NCBI RefSeq assembly: GCF_009696375.1
Contig: NZ_VUMD01000005.1
Location: 202,480 to 266,479, forward strand
Direction: 5' to 3'
From: Clostridium porci
GTDB lineage: Bacteria; Bacillota; Clostridia; Lachnospirales; Lachnospiraceae
Length of the DNA: 64,000 nt
Numbering within the stretch: position 1 is the stretch's first letter; every line of letters starts with the position of its first letter. Below the pieces are notes generated by a model. The model saw only the letters and a list, made by a program, of their open reading frames with translations. It was not told where the DNA came from and did not search any database. Shown here piece by piece: positions 29,194-39,600 of the stretch. The translations under genes and the position numbers were made by a program.

Positions 29194-29526
29194 TTATGTT
29201 TGATCCGCCGGGCCTTTGGCCGATAGTCCTTCCATATAAGCCTCAGCCCTAAGCTTGCTGGTCTGATCCAGATGGTCATATAGCTCCAGCATGCGGCGCT
29301 GTTGGGGATTCAGCGTTATCTGCTCGCCGTCGGTGCTGTAAAACTGAGCCATTGTAATCCCCATAACCTCACAAATGCGCCGTATGGTAGGGATACTGGG
29401 GACGGTCGTGCGCCGGAACAGATTGCCTATGTTGTTTGGGGAAGTGTCCATCTCCCTGGCAAGGCGGTAGTGGCTCCAGCCCCGTTCCCTGCATAGCTCT
29501 TCAATGCGTTCCAACTCATAGCTCAT
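29194..29526 (-). CDS. XRE-family transcriptional regulator
   Basis: A 110-aa protein with an N-terminal helix-turn-helix: LCRERGWSHYRLAREMDTS, then NNIGNLFRRTTVPSIPTIRR. An FYSTDGEQITLN segment follows, then a C-terminal helix (MLELYDHLDQTSKLRAEAY) that may mediate dimerisation. The start has GGTGGTGAAACT upstream. No target is evident. It is convergent with ytaF. Confidence 0.85.
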   Translation of the reverse strand: MSYELERIEELCRERGWSHYRLAREMDTSPNNIGNLFRRTTVPSIPTIRRICEVMGITMAQFYSTDGEQITLNPQQRRMLELYDHLDQTSKLRAEAYMEGLSAKGPADQT

Positions 29527-29685
29527 AGTTTCACCACCTATCCGAGTTTTCGATACCTTCTGTATTATTGTATCCCAGAGGCAGAAAAAACATTAGGCTG
29601 AAAAACAATGTTGCAAGTATGCACTAAAAGATGAATATCCATATACACAATAGCTAACCTATATGAGGTGGAGCTGACATTTGGC

Positions 29686-29934
29686 TCAATTATCAAAGCC
29701 TAACAGCTGATTTGGCGTAACATGAAAGAATTCGCAGAGAATTTTTAATTCGATGTCTGTGACCAGACGGATTCCTTTTTCTATCCGCAGAATTGTAAGC
29801 TCGCTGAAGTCGTATCCCAGAATTTGAAGCTTGGCGGCCATTGCCCTCTGAGAGAGCTGCTGCTTCTTGCGCAGCCGGTATATATCCTGACCGATAAGGT
29901 TTTTTCTTGGTTCTGAGTTGTATGAGATTTTCAT
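29686..29934 (-). CDS. Small XRE-family regulator
   Basis: An 82-aa single-domain helix-turn-helix protein: LIGQDIYRLRKKQQLSQRAM, then LQILGYDFSELTILRIEKGI and a C-terminal CEFFHVTPNQLLGF typical of Cro/CI proteins. AGAGGTGAATTT precedes the ATG. It is divergent from dut. The intervening region contains GTTCTAAGGTTTCTA, which may be a direct-repeat operator. Confidence 0.83.
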   Translation of the reverse strand: MKISYNSEPRKNLIGQDIYRLRKKQQLSQRAMAAKLQILGYDFSELTILRIEKGIRLVTDIELKILCEFFHVTPNQLLGFDN

Positions 29935-30059
29935 AAATTCACCTCTGATGGTCTTATTATATTTCTAAAAATGAAGCTGCATTAATTGTAATGAAAGCAA
30001 GGGGTTCTAAGGTTTCTAATAATGAAAGAACGAAAAATAAAGTGGAAAAATCCATGGGA

Positions 30060-30087
30060 TTGTGATAGACTGATTAGGATCTATAAA
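30060..30087 (+). promoter_or_regulatory. Probable dut promoter
   Basis: TTGTGA (30060-30065), 16 bp, TATAAA (30082-30087) resemble a sigma-A promoter 65 nt before dut. Confidence 0.45.
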
Positions 30088-30152
30088 GCTGTTTTTCAAA
30101 AGGAGACAGACTGATGAGATAATAATAGTATGGCAATAAGCGGGAGAAAACT

Positions 30153-30668
30153 ATGCAGAAAATCGCAAAATTCTATAAAGTGACGTTAAACCAGTTTACA
30201 AAGGACTGGATGGATACATTTCCTGACAGCAGCCGATCTGAGGCAGAAGAAATTTATGAGAGCATTAAAATTCCTGCAAGGGCTACGGCAGGCTCTGCAG
30301 GCTATGACTTTTTCACTCCGGTTTCATTTGTGTTAAAGCCAGGTGAATCGATTAAGATGCCTACGGGAATCCGGGCGGAGATGGCGGAGGGCTGGGTGCT
30401 TCAGATATTTCCCAGAAGCAGTCTGGGCTTTAAGTTCCGTCTGCAGATGAATAATACGGTAGGTATCATTGACAGTGATTATTTCTACTCTGATAATGAA
30501 GGTCATATGTTTATCAAGGTAATCAATGACACTAGGGAAGGCAAGGTAGTGGAACTGGCGGCAGGTACCGGCTTTGCTCAGGGAATTTTCGTCCCCTTTG
30601 GCATTACAACAGACGATGAGTGCACCAATTCACGCAACGGTGGATTTGGCAGCACAGATGCGAGGTAA
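30153..30668 (+). CDS. dut: dUTP diphosphatase
   Basis: A 171-aa trimeric-type dUTPase that hydrolyses dUTP to dUMP and keeps uracil out of DNA. All five motifs are present: ATAGSAGYDFF, FPRSSLGFKFRL, NTVGIIDSDYF, GTGFAQGIFVPFG and the C-terminal arm GGFGSTDAR. It is slightly longer than usual because of a 35-residue N-terminal extension. Its product dUMP is the substrate for thymidylate synthesis, which is relevant to the ThyX-like/folA pair at 49.6 kb. It heads a unit with the TPR gene 3 nt downstream. Confidence 0.94.
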   Translation: MQKIAKFYKVTLNQFTKDWMDTFPDSSRSEAEEIYESIKIPARATAGSAGYDFFTPVSFVLKPGESIKMPTGIRAEMAEGWVLQIFPRSSLGFKFRLQMNNTVGIIDSDYFYSDNEGHMFIKVINDTREGKVVELAAGTGFAQGIFVPFGITTDDECTNSRNGGFGSTDAR

Positions 30669-30671
30669 GCA

Positions 30672-31670
30672 ATGACTGGCAGTGGACAGAGAGGATACGA
30701 TGGAGGACGCAGATTTTATGGGGGGAGGCCGGGAAGCGGCGGAGCGTACAGAGGAGCAGGTGGAAAGAGAAGCAGCGCCGGGCGCAGAAGGCGCAGAAAA
30801 AAGAGGGTGATAAAGGCTGTAATCGCCTGGGCTGTGTGTGTAGTGGCGTTGGTGGTTGTAGCGGCAGTGACCTTCCATCTGGCTGGTTATCTTACTACGT
30901 CTAAGATACGCCAGTACCGGGCCAGCGGTCTGGAGAAGCTGGAGAGGGGAAATTACAGCGAAGCCATTGAAGACCTTGATTTGGCTTTGGAAAAGGCAGG
31001 AAAACGGACGGGGTTTAAGGTGGACGTGCTAAGCTACCGGGCAGAGGCTGAATACAGGCTTCAGGATTATGATGCCGCTGTTTATTCCTATGAGCTGCTT
31101 TTGGAGATGGAACCAAGAGCGCCGGAGTACAGGTATCTTCAAAGTCTGTGCTATTCCCAAATGGGAAAAACGGATCAGGCCATAGATGCCTACCAAAAGG
31201 GCGTGTTGCTGGAAGCGAAGGGAGAACTTGCCCCAGGGAAGGAGCAGGCGCTGATGGCAGCAGGAGGCGCCTGTGTGGACAACCAAGAATATGATAAAGC
31301 GATGAAATTTTATAGTGAAGCAATAAAGGATGGTATGGGAGATGGGCAGATTTATAACCAGATGGGCCTTTGCCAGGTGGCTGAAGCAGATTACGAAGGT
31401 GCTCTTGATTCGTTTAACCAGGGGTACGAGATCTTAGTTACAGATTATAACCTGGGCTCCGGAGTCCTGCCCAGCCAGGCAGCCCAGGCTTTGAAGGAGG
31501 AGTCTGACGCGGATTACAGCCTTTTAAAGGAGCTGACGTATAACCGGGCCGTAGCCTACGAATACTTACATCAGTACGATAAGGCCCTGGCGCTGCTTGA
31601 GGAATATGTAAGCGTCTTTGGAAAGGATGAGGACGCGCAGCATGAGATAGGCTTTTTGCGTTCCAGGTAA
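30672..31670 (+). CDS. TPR-repeat membrane protein
   Basis: A 332-aa protein. The N-terminal 45 residues are rich in Gly, Arg and Ser and become very basic (GRRRRRKKR), and one membrane helix follows (about residues 47-73). The outer part has about five tetratricopeptide repeats, with typical phrases GNYSEAIEDLDLALEKAG, QDYDAAVYSYELLLEMEP and QYDKALALLEEYV. It probably scaffolds other proteins at the cell envelope. Its ribosome site GAGGTAA overlaps the end of dut. Confidence 0.8.
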   Translation: MTGSGQRGYDGGRRFYGGRPGSGGAYRGAGGKRSSAGRRRRRKKRVIKAVIAWAVCVVALVVVAAVTFHLAGYLTTSKIRQYRASGLEKLERGNYSEAIEDLDLALEKAGKRTGFKVDVLSYRAEAEYRLQDYDAAVYSYELLLEMEPRAPEYRYLQSLCYSQMGKTDQAIDAYQKGVLLEAKGELAPGKEQALMAAGGACVDNQEYDKAMKFYSEAIKDGMGDGQIYNQMGLCQVAEADYEGALDSFNQGYEILVTDYNLGSGVLPSQAAQALKEESDADYSLLKELTYNRAVAYEYLHQYDKALALLEEYVSVFGKDEDAQHEIGFLRSR

Positions 31671-31713
31671 AAGGAGGACACCCTTTTGCTGTAGGGGAAA
31701 GAGGCAGAATAGG

Positions 31714-32994
31714 ATGGCTGATTTGATCGATTTAAGGGAATTAGAAGAACGGGTTATTTTAATTGCGGTAAGCACCAGAGATGGAGACGATACCTTGGCT
31801 TCTCTGGACGAGCTTTCCCAGCTGGCTTCCACAGCGGGGGCTGTGACAGTGGGCCGGGTGATACAGAGCAGAGAAAAGGTTCATCCCGGCACTTATCTGG
31901 GTAAGGGAAAGTTGGAAGAGGTTAGGAATTTGATATGGGAGCTGGATGCAACAGGGGTTATCTGCGATGATGAGCTTTCGCCGGCTCAGCTGAGAAATCT
32001 GGAGGATGCTCTGGAAACCAAGGTGATGGATCGCACCATGGTTATTCTGGATATTTTTGCCTCCAGAGCCAGCACCAGAGAGGGGAAGATTCAGGTGGAG
32101 CTGGCACAGCTTAGATACAGGGCTGTCCGGCTGGCGGGCATAGGAAATTCTCTTTCTCGGCTGGGCGGTGGGATTGGAACCAGAGGGCCAGGCGAAAAAA
32201 AGCTGGAGATGGATCGTCGTCTGATCCATCAGAGAATTTCACAGTTAAAGGGTGAACTGGAGGATGTAAAACGCCACAGGGAGCTTACCAGACAGCAGAG
32301 GGGGAAGGATTTTGCCCTTTCAGGGGCGATTGTGGGCTATACTAATGCAGGAAAGTCCACCCTTTTAAACCGTCTTACAGATGCTGGGATACTGGCAGAG
32401 GATAAGCTGTTTGCTACCCTAGATCCAACCACCAGAAGCTATATCATGGAGGATGGACAGCAGATTCTTCTGACGGATACCGTAGGATTTATCAGGAAGC
32501 TGCCCCATCATCTGATTGAGGCCTTTAAAAGTACGCTGGAGGAAGCCAGGTACAGTGATATTATACTTCATGTGGCAGACTGCTCGAATCCGCAAATGGA
32601 TATGCAGATGCATGTGGTGAAGGAGACCTTAAAGGATCTGGGGATTGTGGATAAAACCATGATTACCGTATTTAATAAGGTAGATCGCATGGAGGATCCG
32701 GACAGGGCAGGAGAGGAGCATCTGATTCAACTGCCAAGAGATTTTGGGGCAGATTATCAAGTGCGGATATCTGCAAAGACCGGAGAGGGAATTGGAGCGC
32801 TTGAGAGGATTCTTCAAACCATTATTCGGAACCGGAGAGTTTACCTGAAAAAGATTTTCCCTTATACTCAGTCTGGACGCATCCAGACGATACGAAGGTA
32901 CGGGCAGCTTCTTAAGGAAGAGTACCGGGAGGATGGGGTGGCTGTGGAGGCCTATGTGCCGGCAGAGCTGTTTGCCAGTCTGTACAAGGATTGA
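31714..32994 (+). CDS. hflX: Ribosome-associated GTPase HflX
   Basis: A 426-aa GTPase that splits stalled ribosomes. The N-terminal HflX domain ends in GNSLSRLGGGIGTRGPGEKK, and the linker helix follows (RRLIHQRISQLKGELEDV). The G domain has GYTNAGKSTLLNRL, the switch region LDPTTR, DTVGFIRKLPHHL and NKVD. The length and order are standard. It is 43 nt after the TPR gene and ends in a terminator. Confidence 0.95.
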   Translation: MADLIDLRELEERVILIAVSTRDGDDTLASLDELSQLASTAGAVTVGRVIQSREKVHPGTYLGKGKLEEVRNLIWELDATGVICDDELSPAQLRNLEDALETKVMDRTMVILDIFASRASTREGKIQVELAQLRYRAVRLAGIGNSLSRLGGGIGTRGPGEKKLEMDRRLIHQRISQLKGELEDVKRHRELTRQQRGKDFALSGAIVGYTNAGKSTLLNRLTDAGILAEDKLFATLDPTTRSYIMEDGQQILLTDTVGFIRKLPHHLIEAFKSTLEEARYSDIILHVADCSNPQMDMQMHVVKETLKDLGIVDKTMITVFNKVDRMEDPDRAGEEHLIQLPRDFGADYQVRISAKTGEGIGALERILQTIIRNRRVYLKKIFPYTQSGRIQTIRRYGQLLKEEYREDGVAVEAYVPAELFASLYKD

Positions 32995-33032
32995 CGGTAT
33001 TGATAGAACTTGTAGTAGCAGAGAGGATAAAG

Positions 33033-33083
33033 CACAATATCTAGTTTATCATATAATATGATGCATAGATATTGTGTTTTCTT
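33033..33083 (+). terminator. hflX terminator
   Basis: CACAATATCTA (33033-33043) pairs with TAGATATTGTG (33066-33076), with a second small stem (ATCATAT/ATATGAT) nested in the loop, followed by a T-rich run. Confidence 0.8.
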
Positions 33084-33236
33084 TTTCATCCTGCTATAAT
33101 AATGAGGTAGCTCCTTTTTATATTCCCCGGTGAAAGCTATGGGTGAGGTAAGAGGGAGCCAGGCAGGTTCTTAGAGCTCTGCCGTGCAGGAAGCTATGAT
33201 AATTTAGCGTGAAATGGGTTGAAAGGAGCAAGCGGT

Positions 33237-35675
33237 ATGATTCAGGTAGTAAAAAGGGACGGGGAGAATGCGGAATTTAACCTTAACAAAATTACAGAGG
33301 CGATTAAGAAAGCATTCAAGGCTACAAAGAAGGATTACAATAATGAGATTCTGGAGCTTCTGTCCCTGAGAGTAACTGCGGATTTTCAGGGAAAGATGAA
33401 GGATGGCTGTATTTCCGTAGAGGAAATTCAGGACAGCGTAGAGCACGTATTAGAGCAGACTGGCTATACAGATGTGGCTAAGGCTTATATTTTATATAGA
33501 AAACAGAGAGAGAAAATCCGCAATATGAAAAACACTATCCTGGATTATAAAGATGTGGTGAACAGCTACGTTAAGGTGGAGGACTGGCGTGTTAAGGAGA
33601 ATTCGACCGTTACCTATTCAGTAGGGGGGCTTATTCTAAGTAATTCCGGCGCGGTTACTGCCAATTACTGGCTCAGCGAGATTTACGACCAGGAGATTGC
33701 AGACGCCCACCGCAATGCGGACATACATATTCATGATCTTTCCATGCTCACCGGATATTGTGCAGGCTGGTCTTTAAAGCAGCTTTTGCTTGAAGGGCTG
33801 GGGGGTATCCCTGGAAAAATCACCTCCTCTCCAGCAAAGCATCTGTCCGTGCTCTGCAACCAGATGGTGAACTTTTTAGGAATTATGCAAAATGAGTGGG
33901 CGGGAGCTCAAGCATTTTCATCTTTTGACACCTATCTTGCCCCCTTTGTGAAGGCGGATCAGTTATCCTATCCTGAGGTTAAAAAGTGCATTGAATCTTT
34001 TATATACGGAGTGAATACTCCCAGCCGCTGGGGTACCCAGGCGCCATTTTCTAATATTACTCTGGACTGGACGGTTCCTGATGATATGGCGGAGCTGAAT
34101 GCCATCGTAGGCGGAAAAGAGATGGATTTTAAGTATAAGGATTGCAAGACGGAAATGGATATGATCAACAAAGCCTTTATCGAGACGATGATCGAGGGTG
34201 ATGCCAATGGAAGAGGCTTTCAGTATCCGATACCTACCTATTCGATTACAAGGGAGTTTGACTGGTCTGAGACAGAGAATAATAAATTGCTATTTGAGAT
34301 GACTGCCAAATATGGCACACCTTATTTTTCTAATTTTATTAACAGCGATATGCAGCCCAGTGATGTGCGGAGCATGTGCTGCCGTCTCCGCCTGGATCTG
34401 CGTGAGCTGAGAAAAAAGACCGGAGGCTTTTTCGGTTCAGGGGAGAGCACCGGTTCGGTAGGTGTTGTCACCATCAATATGCCCAGGATCGCGTATCTGT
34501 CTAAGAATGAGACGGATTTTTATGAGAGGCTGGATCGGATGATGGACATTTCCGCCCGTTCCTTAAAGACTAAGCGGGAGGTTATCACAAAGCTTTTGGA
34601 GCAAGGCCTATATCCTTACACAAAGAGATACCTTGGAACCTTTGAGAACCATTTCTCCACTATAGGGCTGATCGGCATGAATGAGGCAGGATTGAATGCG
34701 AGATGGGTGAGAAAGGATATGACCCATAAGGAGTGCCAGAATTTCACAAGGGATGTGTTAAACCACATGCGGGAACGGTTGTCAGACTATCAGGAAGCGT
34801 ATGGGGATTTGTATAATCTGGAGGCTACTCCTGCTGAGTCCACCACCTACCGTCTGGCAAAGCATGACAAGAAGGCCTACCCGGATATTATTACTGCCGG
34901 TGCCCAGGGGGATACTCCTTATTATACAAACAGCTCCCATCTGCCGGTGGATTACACAGAGGACGTCTTTGACGCCCTGGATATTCAGGACCCCCTTCAG
35001 ACTTTATACACCTCAGGTACAGTCTTTCATGCGTTTTTGGGGGAAAAGCTGCCTGACTGGAGGTCTGCCGCCCATTTGGTGAGAACCATTGCTGAGAATT
35101 ACAAGCTTCCCTACTATACACTGTCTCCTACCTATTCTATCTGCAGAAGCCATGGATACCTGACGGGCGAGCATTTTACCTGTCCGGTGTGCGGTGAGGC
35201 GGCTGAGGTTTACAGCCGGATTACGGGCTACTACCGTCCGGTGCAGAACTGGAACGAGGGCAAGACACAGGAGTATAAGAACCGCACGAATTATGATGTC
35301 GGGCATTCTGTGTTAAAGCATGGAACCTCTGAAATTAAGGCTCAGGGCTGCTGCAAACATGATACCTGGGTGGAGAGCAAGGCTTTGGAAGGCCAAAACA
35401 GCCAGAGAGAGGTGCAGAAAACGACTTCCTCTCCTCTGCTGTATCTCTTTACCACCAGAACCTGCCCTAACTGCAATTCGGCCAAGGAAGTTCTAAAAGG
35501 GTTGAATTATCAGGTGATTGATGCAGAGGAACAGCCGGAGCTGGCTGAACGGTTCGGCATTTTGCAGGCGCCTACTCTGGTCATTGTCAGGGACGGCATA
35601 GTTCAGAAATTCTCCAATGCTTCCAATATCCGCAGGTTTGTGGAGCAGGGGAGAGCAGAACAGATAAAGGGATAG
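33237..35675 (+). CDS. nrdD: Anaerobic ribonucleoside-triphosphate reductase with C-terminal redoxin
   Basis: An 812-aa class III ribonucleotide reductase that makes dNTPs through a glycyl radical. An ATP-cone (VVKRDGENAEFNLNKITEAI) occupies the first 90 residues. The barrel has LTGYCAGWSLKQLL and PTYSITREFDW. Near the end are CPVC (C649/C652) and the radical glycine G664 in RITGYYRP. About 80 residues are added behind it, with CPNC (743-746) and the strand and cis-Pro pattern of a thioredoxin/glutaredoxin (LQAPTLVIV). That suggests an electron donor built into the enzyme. No nrdG activase lies next to it. The ATG at 33237 has AAAGGAG upstream. Confidence 0.94.
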   Translation: MIQVVKRDGENAEFNLNKITEAIKKAFKATKKDYNNEILELLSLRVTADFQGKMKDGCISVEEIQDSVEHVLEQTGYTDVAKAYILYRKQREKIRNMKNTILDYKDVVNSYVKVEDWRVKENSTVTYSVGGLILSNSGAVTANYWLSEIYDQEIADAHRNADIHIHDLSMLTGYCAGWSLKQLLLEGLGGIPGKITSSPAKHLSVLCNQMVNFLGIMQNEWAGAQAFSSFDTYLAPFVKADQLSYPEVKKCIESFIYGVNTPSRWGTQAPFSNITLDWTVPDDMAELNAIVGGKEMDFKYKDCKTEMDMINKAFIETMIEGDANGRGFQYPIPTYSITREFDWSETENNKLLFEMTAKYGTPYFSNFINSDMQPSDVRSMCCRLRLDLRELRKKTGGFFGSGESTGSVGVVTINMPRIAYLSKNETDFYERLDRMMDISARSLKTKREVITKLLEQGLYPYTKRYLGTFENHFSTIGLIGMNEAGLNARWVRKDMTHKECQNFTRDVLNHMRERLSDYQEAYGDLYNLEATPAESTTYRLAKHDKKAYPDIITAGAQGDTPYYTNSSHLPVDYTEDVFDALDIQDPLQTLYTSGTVFHAFLGEKLPDWRSAAHLVRTIAENYKLPYYTLSPTYSICRSHGYLTGEHFTCPVCGEAAEVYSRITGYYRPVQNWNEGKTQEYKNRTNYDVGHSVLKHGTSEIKAQGCCKHDTWVESKALEGQNSQREVQKTTSSPLLYLFTTRTCPNCNSAKEVLKGLNYQVIDAEEQPELAERFGILQAPTLVIVRDGIVQKFSNASNIRRFVEQGRAEQIKG

Positions 35676-35685
35676 GGACTAGGGC

Positions 35686-35979
35686 ATGGATGTGTTATAT
35701 TTGCTGATGGGCGGTATTTGCCTGGCTGAGGCGGCGGCGCTGTTTGCAGGCCGCGATTTCCTCATATTTACAGGTAATATTAAAAAGGATAATTATGATT
35801 TAGAGAAGGTGTACTCGGTTGAACGGTGTCTTTTTATAGTAGACGCTGTCTGCTGCCTTGGCATAGGAAGCGGATTCTTGACTGCCAGAACGAAATGGAT
35901 ATTGCTGGCGCTGATCGGGGCTACTCTCTTTGTCCATGGATATGTATTTAAAAGTAGAAAATTCCGTAAGAACCAGTGA
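35686..35979 (+). CDS. Small three-helix membrane protein
   Basis: A 97-aa protein with hydrophobic stretches at about residues 3-24, 44-64 and 68-85. Between the first two is a hydrophilic loop, TGNIKKDNYDLEKVYSVER. This layout recalls DUF3784-type proteins, but I am not certain. It follows nrdD by 10 nt and is followed by a terminator, so it is probably co-transcribed with it. Its function is unknown. Confidence 0.6.
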   Translation: MDVLYLLMGGICLAEAAALFAGRDFLIFTGNIKKDNYDLEKVYSVERCLFIVDAVCCLGIGSGFLTARTKWILLALIGATLFVHGYVFKSRKFRKNQ

Positions 35980-35991
35980 CAGTAAAAGAGG

Positions 35992-36028
35992 GCTGCTGCC
36001 CCAGAAGTTTTTGGGGCGGCAGCTTTTT
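35992..36028 (+). terminator. Terminator after nrdD unit
   Basis: GCTGCTGCCCCA (35992-36003) pairs with TGGGGCGGCAGC (36012-36023, one G-T pair), followed by TTTTT. Confidence 0.9.
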
Positions 36029-36099
36029 CTGATTTTTAAAAAGGACGTTGCTGCTGCGGCTCCCTATTGCGTCCACTTCTGGGAACCCAGCAAATCAGG

Positions 36100-36537
36100 C
36101 TAATTCACGTCTGCTTTATCTAGAGCTGTGTTGATGGCTTTAAGAAGCGCACTGGAGGTGTAGCGGGACGCACTGGGATATGTAAGGTTTTCCGTTGATT
36201 GAGCGCTTATAATCTGGCTGGCTAGATCATCCAGTGTGGGCTGCATCAGCGGATACATCGTGGTGACGGCTTCGCTTAAGGGTACTAGTTCAATGGATCT
36301 GATCCGGTTTGCGTCCACCGTTACCTCCACGTTGACATTTTCATTGCCCAGAGTCAGGGCCGCGCTGTATACGCCCGGTACATAGCCGGCAGGCTTTCCG
36401 GAGGCGGCAGCAGCATCTTTCTTAGGACGAAACATGATAAAGCATAGAATGATTAGCAGGACGGCAAGACCCAGGAAGATCGCGGTGTAGATAATTTCTT
36501 TCATCCGCAAGACCACAATTTTGGTTTTAGAGCTCAT
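36100..36537 (-). CDS. Membrane-anchored FMN-binding-domain-like protein
   Basis: A 145-aa protein with one N-terminal membrane helix (IYTAIFLGLAVLLIILCFIMF) and a domain of the FMN_bind type. The domain shows GYVPGVYSAALTLG, VNVEVTVDANRIRSIELV and a late YTSSALLKAINTALDKA. Such domains can carry covalently bound FMN in flavin-based extracytoplasmic electron transfer, though the threonine acceptor motif is not obvious here. It is divergent from addB. Confidence 0.65.
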   Translation of the reverse strand: MSSKTKIVVLRMKEIIYTAIFLGLAVLLIILCFIMFRPKKDAAAASGKPAGYVPGVYSAALTLGNENVNVEVTVDANRIRSIELVPLSEAVTTMYPLMQPTLDDLASQIISAQSTENLTYPSASRYTSSALLKAINTALDKADVN

Positions 36538-36644
36538 TGTCAGGACCTCTAAGGTAGTTTGTTAAAGCTTATGTGAGAAGCGATGTAAATATGAGAGGTT
36601 TTCATCTGTCCTGCAGATCGGGCGGTATAAAAGGAGAGATAAAG

Positions 36645-39600
36645 GTGGCATTACAGTTCATACTTGGAGGAGCAGGCTCCGGGAAAACGAGATATCTTTA
36701 TGATCAGGTGATAAAGGAGTCTATGGCTCATCCGGAGCTGTCCTATCTGGTGATAGCGCCGGAGCAATTTACTATGCAGACCCAGAAGGAGATCATACGT
36801 CTTCATCCAAGGCATGGGGTGATGAATATTGATATTCTCAGCTTTAAGAGGCTAGCCTATCGCGTCTTTGAGGATGTGGGAGTCAGGCTTCCCGTTATAC
36901 TTGATGATATGGGCAAATCCATGGTTTTGCGGAAGGTAGCCGGAATGAAGAAGGGGCAGCTGGGGATGTTTAAGAGGCATCTGGAGCAGGCTGGATTTAT
37001 TAGCCAGCTGAAATCCCAGATATCAGAGCTGTACCAGTACGGTATTACACCAGATATGCTGGGGAATGTGACACGGGAGGTAAAGGAGCCTTTGTTAAGT
37101 CAAAAGCTTCTGGATTTGGAGGTGATCTACAGGAGCTTTGGGGAATACATTCAGGAGCGCTACGTGACGGCAGAGGAGCTTTTGGATATTCTCTGCAGGG
37201 AGCTGCCAAGGTGGGAGAAATTAAAGGACAGCGTGATTCTTTTGGATGGGTTTACGGGGTTTACTCCGGTACAGTACAGACTGGTAGAGCTGTTTATGAT
37301 ATATGCCAGGGATGTGCTGTGCTCGGTGACAGTGGATACCAGGGTAAATCCCTATAGGGAAAGCGGAATCCAGCACCTTTTTTACATGAGCAAGCATACA
37401 GTCTGCAGACTGTCAGAGCTGGGAAGACGCCAAGGTGTTGAGAAAAAAGAGGATGTGGTCTGCGACAGCCGGCCTGCCTGGAGATTCAGGGAAAGCCCGG
37501 AGCTGGACTTTTTAGAGCAGAATCTGTACCGGTATGGAAGGGCTGTGTGGGAAAAACCGTCAGCCAGTGTGCAGGTTTACAAGGGAAGGAGGCCCTCTGA
37601 AGAGGCTGACTATGTATGCAGCCAGATTCAGAAAATGGTGCGGGAGGAAGGCCTGCGTTATCGAGACGCGGCTGTCATTACCGGAGACCTTTTGGTTTAT
37701 GGACGGGAGCTGGCCCATGCCTTTGATCAGGCAGAGATTCCTTATTTTCTGGATGATAAAAAAAGTATTTTGGAAAATCCTTTGGTGGAGCTTATTAGAG
37801 CGGCCTTGGAGGCAGTGAGGGATATGTCTTATGAAGGCGTATTCCGGTATCTGAAAACCGGTTTGGTTTATGACCGGAAAGACAGGACAGATCAATGGGA
37901 TAATATCAGGGCAAACACAGAGGGCTTTGGTGATTCTGATGTTTTGGGAGCGTCAGCGCACAAGGAGCCTGTTTTTGACGGCTCCAGGGAGCAGGTGGAG
38001 CAGATGACTAATCGGATGGAGAATTATATCAGAGCCTTGGGCATACGAGGGTGGAAAAACTGGGACTGCACCTGGGAGCGGCGGTGCAGGGGAAGTGAGA
38101 GGCTGAATCTGAAGGAGCTCAATGGATACCGTCAGTGGGTCATGGAGCCTTTAAGAACATTGAGAATGGCATTTAAGGCCGAGGGAGCAACGGTGGCTTC
38201 CGTGACAAAGGCGCTCAGAACGTACCTGGAGGAGCTGTCTCTTAAGGAAAAGATGGAAGATTATAAGGAATATTTTCTCCAACGTAAAGAGCCGGGGGAC
38301 GAAAATCTGGCAAAGGAGTACGGTCAGGTGTATGATCGGGTGATGGAACTTTTTGAACGTTTGGAGGGGCTTTTGGGTGATGAAAAGACGGATATGAAGA
38401 ACTATGCTCAGATTCTGGACGCAGGCTTTGAGGAAATTAAGGTGGGAGTGATCCCGGCTACTATCGACCAAGTCATGGTAGGAGATATTACAAGGAGCCG
38501 GCTGGAGGCAGTCAAGGTGCTGTTTTTTGTTGGCGTTAACGAGGGAATGGTGCCTCAGAGAAAGAGTAAAGGCAGCTTGCTCACAGACAGGGATCGGGCT
38601 GTTTTCAAGTCCATGAATCTGGAACTGGCTCCTACGGCCAAAGAGGACGGCTGCATTCAAAAGTTCTATCTGTATCTTATGATGGCAAAGCCCTCTCATC
38701 GTTTGATTCTTACCTATGCAGCCATGACCTGTGACGGAAAGAGCCAGAGGCCTTCCAGTCTTCTGGGAGAGATCCATAAGCTGTTCCCCCAGATGGAAAC
38801 CTTGGATGAGACAAAGGTGGAGCGGCCAGTGAGAACGCTTAGAGACGGAGTGGAGCTGCTAATAAGAGAGCTTCACCATATGAGGGAGAGCAGAGAAAAG
38901 ACAGATAAAGCCCGACCTAAGGCAGCTCTTTCCGAGCCGGCCTTTTTAGAGCTGTGTCGTTACTTCTTAAGCCATGAGTCCTGTAAGGAGAAGGGGAGAA
39001 TGTTGGTGGAGGGGGCGTTTTATTCCTATGAAGAGAGGGGAATTGGCCGGGCTGCTGCCAGGGCCCTCTACGGGCAGAACCTTCAGGGCAGCGTGACTCG
39101 TCTGGAGCAGTTTGCCTCCTGCGCTTATGCACATTTTCTGAAATACGGGCTGGAGCTTTTGGAGCGGCAGGAATACGAGCTGGAGGCGGTGGACATGGGA
39201 AATTTGTTTCACCAGTCCATTGACAGGTGCTTCGCTGTGATGAAGGAGGAGGGCCGGGATTGGAGAGAGCTGAGTCAGGAAACCAGAAGAAAGTTGGTGA
39301 GGGACTGCGTTACTCAGGTAACAGAAGAATATGGCAACACTATTATGGGAAGCTCTGCCAGGAACAGCTATCTGTCAGGCCGTGTAGAGCGTATTACGGA
39401 CAGAACCATATGGGCCCTTTCAGAGCAGGTGAAGAAGGGGGACTTTGTACCTGCGGAATTTGAACTATCCTTTTCTGCCATTGATAACCTGAAGGCCATG
39501 GGTATCCGGCTGTCGGAGGATGAGGCTTTGTGGCTTAAGGGACGTATTGATCGTCTGGATCTCTTCGAGGATGAAGGCCATGTGTATGTGAAGATTATTG

